DNA from: Cordilura impudica
Lineage: Eukaryota; Arthropoda; Insecta; Diptera; Scathophagidae
Assembly (NCBI GenBank): GCA_963682025.1
Contig: OY821518.1
Coordinates: forward strand, 14,032,100 to 14,096,099
DNA length: 64,000 nucleotides
Reading direction: 5' to 3'
Below the pieces are notes generated by a model that saw only the letters and a list, made by a program, of their open reading frames with translations, was not told where the DNA came from and did no database searches. How positions within the stretch are numbered: position 1 is the first letter of the stretch; each line of letters opens with the position of its first letter. Both the position numbers and the translations under genes were made by a program. Positions 35,591 to 46,561 of the stretch are shown in pieces.

Positions 35591-35927
35591 TAAAATTTGG
35601 GCTTGCACTTTGTGCACCGGAAAATAAAATAACAAGGGCGGACTGTACATGGGAAGGTGAAAAATAATTTATTTTTTTAAACAGCTATAATGTAAAAATC
35701 CGGACAGCAATTGGAATGAAGTTTTGAGTGCATCGAAGTACCAGCTTTTGAAGACAAGATTTCAAAGAAATGCGTTTATAGTTTACAACAAATATTTCAA
35801 ATGCGGTGTAATTTTAGAAAAATATGTTTTTTTATGGCGTTCTGATATGTTTCTGATATTCAATTGACACTTTCGGATATTAAATTGAAAGTATCAGAAA
35901 TAGATTTGTTAATTTTTTAAATACATA

Positions 35928-36327
35928 TCGCACCTGTACCTCTAAAGTGAGTCAACTCAAAATTTTTCAATTTTCACTTTTTGCAAGAAAACGATACAAA
36001 GTGGTCATATCTATCCACTTACATCGATTTTTCTAGTCTTTCGGAAAAAAAAAATACAGTTGTAACCCTCTTTGTGTTATAAGAGTAGTTGCTTTAGAAT
36101 CGACTAGAAAGACATATTTTGAGTTCCACCCAAAAAAAACTTTTTATTTTTGATGATCACTGAAAAAATCGCAAAAACAGCTACTGTTGTATACTTAATA
36201 TTCGCAATTCTTTACAATAAAACAACTGCTTTTATATTTTACTGTTAATATTTTAAAAAAACCGTTTTTTGCCTCTACTGAAAATTTGTGAATTTTGAGT
36301 TGACTCACTTTAGAGGTACAGGTGCGA
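35928..36327. mobile_element. 400-bp MITE with about 37-bp inverted repeats and TA target
   Basis: The ends TCGCACCTGTACCTCTAAAG..TGAGTCAACTCAAAATT match perfectly in inverted orientation for about 37 bp. TA flanks both sides (35926-35927, 36328-36329). It is inserted in the TTTCAGAAAATATCAATTGA repeat cluster. Non-coding; the TA target suggests a Tc1/mariner-mobilised MITE. Confidence 0.87.
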
Positions 36328-36783
36328 TATGATCTTTTTGAAAATCCATTGATATTTTCTGAAAATCAATTGATAATATCTGAAAATAAATTGTTTATTT
36401 CTGCAAATCAAAATTTTTTATTTCTAGGTCAAAATTTGTTTAAATTTTTTTAAGAAATAATTTTTAATTCTGATTATATCTGAAGCTGCATGAATATCTG
36501 ATTCGTGAGGCTTAGCCAACCGGTTTATATAATTCGAATTTAAGAAATTTGTATTGCCAATAAAAAGTTCTTTGATTTTAATAATTGAAAAACGTTTTTT
36601 TTTTTGTGGAAATATTCCAAAAAGTTTTAAAAATTTTCTATTGAAAATTATTTTAAAAACGAACAGCTTTTCATAGGCAAAGTCATCATTAAGGCTCATC
36701 AATAGTTCTAATTGTTCTAAAATTTTGGCTTTTTAAATTGAAAATAGTTCAAAATATGACAGACAAATATAAGTTATATATAC

Positions 36784-37274
36784 TTAGCAGAGCCCAGCCC
36801 TCGAAATTGGAGTGCATATTCTAGGAAATTTATTTTTTTCATTTAATAAATAATTTTATAAGAGCCTAATGCTAATCAATTTTATCAATTCAAAATTAGA
36901 CACTTTTTAAATAAAACTCAATAAATTTCATTATAATTATTTGTTGAACATACGGAAGATATATAAATGAGCTTGTTAATAAATAATTTTATAGGAGCCT
37001 AAAGGTATGCTAATCAATTTTAACCAATTTACAATTCAACACAAGGCTTTTGATATTTATAATAAACACACACACAGTATGTTTTATGTATGCGTTAGTA
37101 GTAACTTTAAATGAGCATTACTCAAAAAAATGTTCCAGACGGTGGAAATTTGTAAATCTGGTGTATAGCTAAAAAGAAATACCTTTCAAATGAGGTATGT
37201 TTGGTAAAAATCGGTTATTAGCTACAATTTTTATATCGGTCACAAGAAATCGCCTTGCCTCTTAATATTATAGA
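36784..37274 (-). mobile_element. Non-autonomous Helitron, copy 8, with internal duplication
   Basis: Minus-strand family member from a drifted CTAG end near 36784 to TCTATAATATTAAGAGGC at 37274. A segment containing AATAAATAATTTTATA and GAGCCTAA occurs twice (about 36845 and 36984), which explains its 490-bp length. Confidence 0.75.
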
Positions 37275-37443
37275 TATATATAATTATAAGGAGTGAGATC
37301 GAAAAAAAATCTAAGCACACGTTTTTCCTCTTTTTTCGAAAATATTGTTTAATATTTTTTGTCAAGCTGTCTCCAATATTATTTGAAACTATCAGGAGAA
37401 TTTGACCATTGATAAGAAAATGGTTTGAAAAGAAAGACAGGTC

Positions 37444-38096
37444 CAAATGATGTCTTTCGGGCCAAGAAAATGGGAAGCATATAGAAAAGAGCTTCTAACA
37501 GAAGAAAAGCAGCCCGGTTATCTCAGTGCTTGGACTATTTCATGTGAAAAGTTAAAGCCAATTTAGAGGCCAAAAACTGAGCCAGGAAATTGAAATCATG
37601 TTGCATAAAAAAATACTCCTGCTGTAAAATGGATGAGAAAAGTATATACATAGGAAGTAACAGATTTTTCGCAGCTTCCAGGTCAAAATTTATTGTTAAT
37701 GCTCAAGGAAATGATGAAGATAACTTTAAGACCCAATTTCAAAAAAAAAAATTTCAAAAAAAACCTCTGTTATGGGAAACAATATGCAGTTGGGGCAAAA
37801 GAACCCAGTCAATATTACTGAAATTTATATTAAGGATTTCTTCCTTTCATAAGCCAAAAAAAAAATGTCTACACATATTTTTGGCCCGACTTGGTACGAT
37901 CTTTCTTACCGTAGTGACAGGTTTTTGTACCAAGGGCAACAAAACCTCCCAACTGTCTGGAACTTTGGCCTGTATACTGAGCACAAAAAATGTGTCCCAT
38001 AATGTGGAAGATTTTAAACGGAGATGGACTACCTGTTCAAAAAAAGTGTTAGAAACCACTGTAAAATCCGGAAAAGATCCGAAAGTTCGTAAGTAG
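37444..38096 (+). pseudogene. Tc1/mariner (maT-like) transposase fossil
   Basis: Out-of-frame pieces match what I recall of a Tc1/mariner lineage. MDEKSIYI is the counterpart of a first-Asp MDDETY motif. DNFKTQFQKKKFQKKPLLWE and TICSWGKRTQSILL follow. Then come a GPTWYDLSYRSDRFLYQGQQ stretch in the position of the second Asp, PNCLELWPVY like PNCPELRPIE near the third, and VEDFKRRWTTCSKKVLETTV at the C-terminus. At least three frame changes and stops occur. An open frame of 168 codons (37590-38096) joins parts of two original frames and is not a real protein. Confidence 0.68.
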
Positions 38097-38154
38097 TGAT
38101 TAGAACTATAGCAGTTACCTTTTTTGTAAGCCTTAATATAATTTCAATCAAATA

Positions 38155-38774
38155 AAACAAGTAAGAAAATTATAGCCGGTCTATACGGACTATACGATAC
38201 CCTATACCATGGTTTAGAGACCCTATCTCTATTCGGTCCAACTAAGTGGATATAGAAAATAAGCATAAACCAAATTTGAGTGGTATTGTTATTAGTTTCT
38301 TTGGCCGCAGATATAAAAAAGTTCATATCGGAAGCTATATTTATATGAGGACTCTGTCGAAAAATGGATCGATCCTTACCATATTTGGTAAAGTCAATTA
38401 TATTTTGCAAAAATACTCGTATATACAAACCAAATTTGAGAAAAAACTGTGCAATATTTTTGTTTTTTGATCGATTTAAATGAAAATCGTAAAGCAGATT
38501 TATTTGGGGCCTATGACTAAGAATTTCCATATGGGGTTTATTTTTGGACAACTGATAAATGGCTATAATTAACACATACAAACCCAATTTGACCGAGATC
38601 TATATGATAATTTGGATCTTATGGCAATTTACAAGGTTAACGTGGACACACAGACGGACGGACATCGCTAAATCGATCGGTATAATAAAAGATGGGTATA
38701 GGTTAAATATTTTGGTAGTTTCACACAGCAGCACAAAGTCATTATACCCAAACCCCACAGTGGTAGAGGGTATA
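38155..38774 (-). mobile_element. DINE-1-like element, copy 5
   Basis: Minus-strand copy with AAACAAGTAAGAAAATTATA at its 3' end and the CCACTGTGG hairpin at its 5' end (38750-38774). Shorter than the others because of an internal deletion before the GTCY tract. Confidence 0.73.
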
Positions 38775-38878
38775 AAAATGAATAGTTAGTTTCCTTATTA
38801 TTACATTACATATATTCTTAATAATATATATATTTTATAAAATATAAATTTTATAAATGGTCCTAGGAATCTGATATT

Positions 38879-39675
38879 TATACCCTATACCACTATGTGG
38901 TTTGGGTATAATGACTTTGTGCTGCTGTTTGTAACAACCAAAAATATTTGACCTAGACCCATCTTTAATTATACCGATCGAATCAGAATCACTTTTTGAG
39001 TTGATTTAACAATGTCCGTCCGTCCGTCCGTCTGTGTGTCCATGTAAACCTTGTAATCAAACTGCAGTTCGCAAATATGAATATATTTTGTTGAAATTTG
39101 GTATATTAGCTTGTATCGGCCATGGGATGAACGCTATTGACATTGGTGAGAATCGGTCCATGTTCAGAACTAGCCCCCATACAAATGACCCCTATAAAAT
39201 CGACATAAATTGACATAAGATCCAAATTGTCGTATAGATCTTAGTCAAAATGGGTTTGTATATGTTTATTACATCCGTTAATGAATAGTCCAAAAACGAT
39301 CCCTTTGGAACAACTCTTAGTCATAGGCCCCATATAGAGCTGCTTCCCGATTTTCACTTTAATCTACCAAAAAACAAAAATATTGCACTGATTCATCTCA
39401 AATTTTGTTTGTATATATTTTCGCAAAATACAAGAAACGTTACCAACCATGGTCAGGATCGGTCCATTTTTTGACCGAGTCCCCATATAGACATAGCATC
39501 CGATATGAACTTTTTCATATCTGCAGCCAAAAAAATTAATAAAAATGCCACTCAAAATTGGTTTATGCTTATTTTCTATATCCAATTAGTTGGGCCTAAG
39601 AGATAGGGTCTCTAAACGCATGGTATAGGGTATCGTATAGTCGGTCTAGACCGACTATAATTTTCTTACTTGTTT
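38879..39675 (+). mobile_element. DINE-1-like element, copy 6
   Basis: Plus-strand copy starting TATACCCTATACCACTATGT with the perfect 24-bp palindrome at 39636-39659 and the ACTTGTTTT end. It faces copy 5 head to head across about 104 bp. Confidence 0.77.
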
Positions 39676-39950
39676 TATAATAAAAAAAATTTAAATAATT
39701 TTCTCAGTTTTATCGGAAGGGTTAAGGAAATTTCTGAGAATCTGAAGTAGAGAGTTCTCATCATAAGAAAGTTGTAGTAAAAAGTTTGCTATTCAAAATT
39801 GGGTACAGAGAAATTTATAGGTAAAATTTTTCGAGCCTTATAGATTTTCTAAAATACACGCAAGATTTGAATTTTCGGTCATTTGTGCAGTAAAGTATTA
39901 TTAGCCAAAGAAAAGGCAATTTAATAGTTAACATATTCGGGCTAGCCAAA

Positions 39951-40870
39951 ATGGAGCACTACATGATGGAACATTGCATTTCCATTGCTGATCAATATTA
40001 AAAAAAAAATTTGGCGTACAAAATATAGTCGAAGAGAGTAATTGAAAAAAAATTCAAGCAAACTGGACCAATTAGTCATGCTAAATACACTGGTCGTCCA
40101 AAAACAAGCCGATAAAATGTCAATATCGAAGCAGTGCGTAGGACTGTTGGTGAACGTCTTGGAACATCAATTCGACGTCGTATACAAGAATTGCAAATTT
40201 CAAGGAGCTCTCCACTCTTATTAAGATCAATTGACACAGCGAAGAGAGTTCTTTATCAACAAGAGGATCAAGATTTTTCGAAGAAAAAAAATCATTCAAA
40301 CCGCAGAAGCACATTTTCACTTAATGGCTTTGTCAATCCTTAAAAATGTTCTCTGAACCCCAAATGTGATTGTCGAAAAACAGAAAATCCACAACGTAGC
40401 ACTGTTTGAAGTGGATTCCCTTCGAAAATGCAGCTGGTCATGCAGTTACTGTTACTGGTGTTCGATGTCGCGACATGATAGCATAGTTCTTTCTATCTAC
40501 TTTGAAGGATACTGATGTGGACGATATTTGGCATCCACAAGACGGTGCCACATGCCATACAGCCGGTGAAATGATTCAATTACTGGATGAGACATTTCCT
40601 AGTTGTGTACTCTCTCGTTTCGGTGATCTGAATGATCTGGAATGGAAATTGTTTGAAGACAAACGTCTATGCCAGCAAGCCCACAAACAGCCGTGCAGAA
40701 ATTCAATGCTGTATCAACGAAATTCAACTACATTTATGGAAAATGGTCATGGAAAATTTAGGCATAAGAAACCGTTTAAGCCAGCAAAGCCGTGGAGACC
40801 ATTTGCACGATTTGTTGTTCCATACATAGTCCTATCCTGTGTGCTTTATCGGTCAATCAAAAAATAGCAA
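39951..40870 (+). pseudogene. Mariner-type transposase fossil with DUF4817-like start (second lineage)
   Basis: Starts MEHYMMEHCISIADQY in the position of the DUF4817 N-terminus. Pieces in changing frames follow: KKFKQTGPISHAKYTGRPKT, NIEAVRRTVGERLGTSIRRR, then AHFHLNGFVN-like FSLNGFVNP, VDDIWHPQDGATCHTAGEMI with the second Asp, and SRFGDLND, where relatives have the PPRSCDLTPLDYFLWG segment. The third Asp region is deleted. KVYANKPT-like residues and an LHDLLFHT end survive in frame 40632-40829. Same broad family as 4179-5482 but clearly a different lineage. Confidence 0.75.
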
Positions 40871-41822
40871 TGTAGAGAACAATGTGGAGCAACTGTGTTT
40901 TCAGTTTAATTAAAATCTTGCGTGATTTTTGGGACAAGCTTTTCTTGAAAGATTTTTTCGGCACAAAATATTATTAATAATAATAAAAAAATTGGAATCT
41001 GATTAATTTTTTTTATTTTCTTTTAACTACACCATTTTCAATTTTATTTCAGAAAACGTCAATTGATTTTCAGAAATTATGAAATATATTTCAGATATAT
41101 TCCAATAAAAGACATTTTTACCTTTAGGTGAAATATTTAGGGAGAGGTAAAAAGAAAGCAGTAAAAAATTCAGGGGTGTACCTAATGCTGTATCATTGAT
41201 ATGGGGCCCAGGGCGATAGTGAGCAAAAAAAAATTTAAAATGCTGTTCATAATCTCAGTCTAAAGCCTAGGCCGTTCAATCAGCAAATAGGTTGAAATAG
41301 TAGAGAAAACTACTAATTATATATTAATTTATTATTATATAGTTAACAAATAAATAACTAAATAAATAAATTATTCATGCACATAAAATTGTTAGAATTT
41401 CCAAAAATTAAATGAAAAATTATTTAAGCGAAAGCAGCAACATGATGACGTAAATTAAATGCTGGTCAATGTTGAAAAATGAACAACAAATTTCGAAAAT
41501 ATACAACCTATTTTTTGGAGGCGAATAATTCCTATGCCAGATGGATGCACTAGGTTAGCATAGTAAAACCTCCAAAGGGTTTGGTCCTGTGTAGGTACAG
41601 TAAAATTTTTTTGGCCACCACTGTTTAGAATAAGACGTTAAAACAAGTGTAAAAGTTTTTCCGATCTAAATTCTGAGTTCCTATGTCTCCAACGGAATTT
41701 TTTCGTTGAATATTTTAATCCTATATCTGTTATTTTCATGGGTCATTCTAGTCCTTGTTTCAAGAAGATAATTAATTATCTTTAAAAACGCAAAAGTTTT
41801 GCTTGGGATAGAGCCAAATGTA
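40871..41822. other. AT-rich intergenic DNA
   Basis: No gene recognised. Contains a short stretch of the TTTCAGAAAA..CAATTGA repeat (41035-41100). Confidence 0.5.
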
Positions 41823-41996
41823 CACAGAGAAAGCAGATTCATTACGGCTACCGAATCTATGGCCAGCCGAATTTCGATAAAATTACGAACCCAGTTTCGC
41901 GATGATTATGATTACAATTCTGTTGTAAAATTTTTGTCACAATAAAATATGTTTAGTTAGAACCATTCGGTTGGTAAATTTTTTTCTGTGTGTGCA
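41823..41996 (+). repeat. Small MITE-like repeat, copy 3
   Basis: The ends ACACAGAGAAA and, inverted, ACACACAGAAAAAAA. The interior has CAGCCGAATTTCGATAAA and CACAATAAAATATGTTTAGT as in copy 1, and CATTCGGTTGGT as in copy 2. Confidence 0.58.
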
Positions 41997-42141
41997 TTCC
42001 CGATTTCTAATTGAAATACATTTAAACTTGATACATTTTAAAATTATATTACGTAGCTGAAAATGTTTTTTTATGGAAAATGATGATCACCGATGTTCGA
42101 GCTGTCATATAAAAAAAATCCAATATATCCACATCACTAAA

Positions 42142-42503
42142 TCTATGATATTAATTGGATAGGCGATTTCTTGTGACCGATGTTTTGTTCTACCGTTTTA
42201 TCCCGATTTTGACCAAACGTATATTATTTGAAAGGTATTTCTTTTTAGCCGTTTTACAGATTTACAGATTTTTAAATTTTTGCCCTTGTTTTGAGTAAAT
42301 TGCACTTAAAGTTGCTACGAATACATACATAAAATTCTACAATGCTATGTATGTGTTTATTAAATTTGTTAAGGCGTTTGTAATAAAAATGAGTTTGTTT
42401 TTTGTGTTGGTTTGTGAATTGGCTATCATTGATTAGCATACCTTTAGGGTCTTTATTTAATGAAAAAATAAAATTTCCTAGAATTTGCACTCGAATTTCG
42501 AGG
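42142..42503 (+). mobile_element. Non-autonomous Helitron, copy 9, 3' end truncated
   Basis: Begins TCTATGATATTAATTGGATA after A. The 3' end stops just after the palindrome (CTCGAATTTCGAGG), so the CTAG end is missing. It lies about 450 bp downstream of the slp2 stop codon. Confidence 0.78.
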
Positions 42504-42950
42504 AAATTTTTAAAGTCTAACCATCACAACGCTCACACCCGAATTAAATAAATCTTTTAGTTGTGTTAATTTAAAATTTCCAAAAAAAAACCTGGAAAAA
42601 TTTAATTCTTTATGAATCCGCCTTATATTCAAAGCAACCGAATTAAATATATTTTGTAGTTGTGGTAACCTAAAATTTACAATAAAATCTTTTTGTACAA
42701 ATCCAATGAAAATTTAATTCTGTATGAATCCGCCCTAAACTCAAAGCATCTTTCATTTCATCTACTCCTTCTTAAAACGCTAACGAAATCTACATCACTT
42801 GATTCATTCACTACAATATTTGGTCGTACAAAAGTCTCGAACTTAATGAAACTTTCGATTCAAAATATAAAAAAACGAATATATTGTAATATTTACATGT
42901 GGAAAGACTAACTTAGAGCCAGCAAGTAGCGTTAAACTTACAATAAAAAC
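42504..42950. other. slp2 3' flank, probable 3' UTR region
   Basis: Downstream of slp2 on the minus strand. AT-rich with no other gene. The length of the 3' UTR cannot be fixed, as no clear AATAAA signal was found close to the stop. Confidence 0.4.
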
Positions 42951-44594
42951 TCAGCTATTACGCGTTACCACTGTGACGGGTTTTAATATGGGAGCTGGAG
43001 GTGAAGCGGCTGCATTAACAGTTGGTGAGATGGAGTGCGAAGGTGATGCAGGTTGTCCGAAGTGAGTTAGCACCTGTAGCGGCTGATGTAGGCCCGTGGG
43101 AGATTGATGTTGATGCTGATGCGAGGGCGAACTGAGGTGGTGTAATTGAGAAAGTTGTTGTTGTTGATGTTGCTGGTGCTGTTGTTGTTGTTGTCTTTGA
43201 TGGGCTGCTATAGCAGCGGCAGCCGCATGTTGCTGTAGCAGTTGCTGATATTGTAAACGTTGATAGAGATCAGAGGTGGGCATGGAAGCTGCTGCAGCTG
43301 CTGCTGCTGCCGCGGCAGCCGGATGATTTTGTGGTGGCATATTGGCAGCGGACAATAATCTTTCCATACTGGAATAATTGGCTGCCGCCATGGCATTGTT
43401 AACTCTGGCCGAAAACGGTGAAGGAGGTAAAGCTGTATTCTTTGGCACAAAGGGATTATATCTACCATACATACTAGCCAAAAGGCTAGGATTCGCAGCA
43501 GCTTGTTGTGCTACCGCTTGTTGTGGATATAGGAACTGATTAAATTGTGGATAACCTAGACCGGTAAACATAGGACCGATTAGAGAACGTTTGAAGGCAG
43601 CCAACCTCGATCTAGAGGCCGCTGTTGTACGTCTTCTTAGTTTTCCTGTCGAACCACCTATGAAAACATCATCGGCCGAAGGATCTAACATCCAGTAATT
43701 ACCCTTACCGGGGTCATCATAGTGTCGCGGTACCTTAACAAAACATTTATTTAAACTTAGATTATGTCTTATGGAATTTTGCCAGCCTTGTTTATTGTCT
43801 CTGTAATAGGGGAAGTTGGTCATTATATATTCATAAATGCCATTAAGCGTCAAACGTTTCTCGGGACTTTGTCGGATGGCCATCATGATTAGAGCATTAT
43901 AACTATAAGGAGGCTTTTCATTTCCCTTCTTATCAGTCACCGGTTTATTGCCATTTTCTTCTTTGTTTTCACCCTCGCCTTCGGTGGCCTCGCCATCACC
44001 ATCACCATCGCCATCAACATCAGCTTCGATATCTCCCTCTAAGTCTTCGTCGTCGGCCACATCTGGATCAAAACCAGCTTCCAAATCACTTTCAGTACCT
44101 TCATCATCATTTTGATGATGATGATGATGATGGCGGTGGTGGTGGTGCGGTGGTAATCCATCGTTGCTCAGAATACTTAATTCACTGCCGTCGGTACGCG
44201 GCGGTGGCGACATGCTGGTAACATCCAAATCTGAATCGGCATCTTGCACTTCAGAGTCATCACAGAGATTGTATGATCTGACATGATCATTATTATTATG
44301 TTTAGGATGATGATTGTTATCTTCCACCGTTTCTGGTAAAATGCTATTTATTGAAAAACTCGATTTTAAATGCGGAGTTCGGGCCATTTTATAAAATTGT
44401 TGCAAATGCTGATGAGTATCGATCAAAACCTGATGATGATGTTGTTGCAACTGATGATGTTGTAGTTGTTGTTGCTGCTGTTGTTGTTGCTGGTGTGGAG
44501 GAGGAGACGGGGAATGTAAAAGAGTTATTTGAGCTGGAGATTGATGATCTGAAACTCTTTCAATAACACTACATGGATCATCGATCTTAACCAT
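42951..44594 (-). CDS. slp2: Forkhead transcription factor Sloppy paired 2
   Basis: A single uninterrupted frame of 547 codons. The forkhead DNA-binding domain spans about residues 227-318 ([14 protein letters not shown] to the GKLRRR wing), with recognition helix [15 protein letters not shown] at 271-285. Just after it, [20 protein letters not shown] is the Sloppy-paired signature. As I recall the fly paralogues, the [16 protein letters not shown] stretch and [10 protein letters not shown] fit slp2, not slp1. FSINSIL (80-86) is an eh1-type Groucho-binding motif. Low-complexity tracts: polyQ/H (34-56), His runs (150-160), an acidic block (163-212), polyA (425-437) and polyQ (468-480). ATG at 44592-44594 begins MVKID and fits the family start. 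In Drosophila, Slp proteins act in the nucleus as pair-rule/segment-polarity and neural patterning regulators; that role here is inferred. At 547 residues it is longer than my recollection of Drosophila Slp2 (about 450), mainly from repeats. The gene appears intronless, as in Drosophila. Confidence 0.95.
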   Translation of the reverse strand: MVKIDDPCSVIERVSDHQSPAQITLLHSPSPPPHQQQQQQQQQLQHHQLQQHHHQVLIDTHQHLQQFYKMARTPHLKSSFSINSILPETVEDNNHHPKHNNNDHVRSYNLCDDSEVQDADSDLDVTSMSPPPRTDGSELSILSNDGLPPHHHHRHHHHHHQNDDEGTESDLEAGFDPDVADDEDLEGDIEADVDGDGDGDGEATEGEGENKEENGNKPVTDKKGNEKPPYSYNALIMMAIRQSPEKRLTLNGIYEYIMTNFPYYRDNKQGWQNSIRHNLSLNKCFVKVPRHYDDPGKGNYWMLDPSADDVFIGGSTGKLRRRTTAASRSRLAAFKRSLIGPMFTGLGYPQFNQFLYPQQAVAQQAAANPSLLASMYGRYNPFVPKNTALPPSPFSARVNNAMAAANYSSMERLLSAANMPPQNHPAAAAAAAAAAASMPTSDLYQRLQYQQLLQQHAAAAAIAAHQRQQQQQHQQHQQQQLSQLHHLSSPSHQHQHQSPTGLHQPLQVLTHFGQPASPSHSISPTVNAAASPPAPILKPVTVVTRNS

Positions 44595-45990
44595 GTTTTA
44601 AACACAACGATCACTGATTCTAAAGCCAGTATTTATTTATGTATGAGAAAAAAAATAATAATTATTTAAATAATTATTAATTTTTTGTTCTTTATTTTTT
44701 TATTTTAAAAAACATTTAATTGCAACTAAAATTATCACTTTTAGGGGGTTAATATTTTTCTAAAAAAAATAAATTAACGTTTTTTATTTATTCGTTCGTT
44801 CTTCTTTTATTCTTATTTCATACACGCAATTAATTCGTTAACGTCCGCTTTGTAGCAAAGATTATTGTAGACTAAAACATTTCGTCTTTGAAAATACAAA
44901 GAGTTTTATTTTTTAACCTTAATTTGGAGAGTTTTCTTTTTGTTCGTAACATGCCTTCTCATCCAACACACTTCAGTTTCTCCCTCTCACACACACTCTC
45001 CTATAGAATTGCTTACAAGCCAATCACAACAGTGGATCGTATGCTCTTTGACTTATTGTTGGTGTTTATGCAGTAGCAACCAATGATTTAAATGAAAACA
45101 TAAACATTCTTATTCGCCACTTTAAAATCTAAACAAAATCACGTTTACGGTATATTTCGTTATTGTTGTTGTTGTTATTGATGCCATCAAATGTTTTGGC
45201 TTCTTTTCTTATTGTTATTATTGCCGTATTGTTGTTGTTCTCCCATTCTCCCATATTTGGTATGAGCGCAATGAATTTATGTTTGTGTGCTAGAGATTTC
45301 ATTTTTTATTTTATCTTTTTTTTTTTAATTTCTGTTGGGTGTTGTTTTAATGAAAACAACTGGTTATCGTGTTTTTTTTTTCATTCGGTTTTGTTTGAAA
45401 CGTGTTATTTGCTCATTTTGTGTTTTTTGCAGATGTTTTTTTTTCGTTTGCATCCACCATATTATTATTATTATTTTTTGTTATTGTAGTTGTGTGTGTG
45501 TGTTGTTGCAGGATATATGTATATTTGCAGTAGCTGAAGTGTAAATGTTTTTGTTTGTTGCTCCATAATTTGTAGTATAGTTTGCAAACTCACGTTTCCG
45601 GAGCTTGTGCTAGAGATGATTGCGTGATAAATATTAAACGTAGATATTCGTTAGCGTGACAGCTACGACTGGCCGTATAATTGATGTCAGTAAAATAGAA
45701 AATACTTAATTTTTGTTTTCTATAAAACTTTTAGATTTAATTAATATATTTTATTATTGTTGTAAGTTCACTACTTTGTTATATACATTGAAATTATAAA
45801 AATATTATAAAAATGTCAAATTAATATAGACAATTTCGGAATACATTTGGACAATTTTGAAATACATTTTGATTATATTGACATATGTAAGTATACATAA
45901 ATCGAATTTTCTATAATAAATCTGGGCAATTTGGAAATAAAATTTAAGATTCTTCTTGGGATATAAGATCTTCAGAGTGGATAGAAAACA
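44595..45990. promoter_or_regulatory. slp2 upstream region, presumed 5' UTR and promoter
   Basis: Upstream of slp2 on the minus strand. Contains poly-T/A, GTT and ATT microsatellites (about 45160-45240 and 45460-45490) but no coding sequence. No TATA box or initiator can be assigned with confidence. Regulatory function is assumed from position only. A LINE insertion begins about 1.4 kb upstream of the start codon. Confidence 0.35.
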
Positions 45991-46017
45991 AAAAAGGGTC
46001 ATAAGGATAAAAAAGCA

Positions 46018-46480
46018 GGTGGTGTTGCCATATATGTGAAAAATAATGTAAAATTAAAAATAAATCAAAAGATGGTGATAGAATTGAGTTTCTCTTTTCA
46101 GAATTATTCAGTAGGAACGAAAAAGTATTGCTAGGAAACGTCTATAGACCAAATAAGAATATTAATTCAGAAGCTTTCTTTCTGGAATTATCTAATATTA
46201 CCGTGGGGTACACAGATATTATAATAGCTGGTGATTTTAACAGTAACATTTTAGTGGAATCTACGTTTCAGATGAAATACTATATCTTGGCCTAGATGTT
46301 GTCAATAAAACTACACCTACACACTATTCCACCAACTCAAATTCGCTCCTGGATATATTTTTTACCAACTGTTTGTCAAAAGTTTTTTTGTTTGAACAGA
46401 TATAAGAGCCTGTGTTTTCTAAACACGTTCTTATATTTATCACTTACGATTTTAAACCAGACACAACTGATGAAAGTTTT
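46018..46480 (+). pseudogene. LINE apurinic-type endonuclease remnant
   Basis: Translated pieces GGVAIYVKNNVKLKINQKMV, LLGNVYRPNKNINSEAFFLE and DIIIAGDFNSNIL (GDFN motif) identify the exonuclease-endonuclease-phosphatase domain of non-LTR elements. At least three frameshifts interrupt it, and the N-terminal motif is missing, so it cannot be active. Confidence 0.8.
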
Positions 46481-46561
46481 AGCTATCATGACTTTAAACG
46501 TATTAATTAATTAGCTTGATATGATAAAATTTCACAAATTGATTGGGATTGTACATATTAT

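Noticed and set aside
37590..38096. Open frame of 168 codons as an intact gene
   Set aside because: It joins pieces from different frames of a decayed Tc1/mariner transposase.
43208..43468. Second frame inside slp2 (and 44351-44566 on the opposite strand)
   Set aside because: Shadow frames of the slp2 coding sequence and its CAG repeats.
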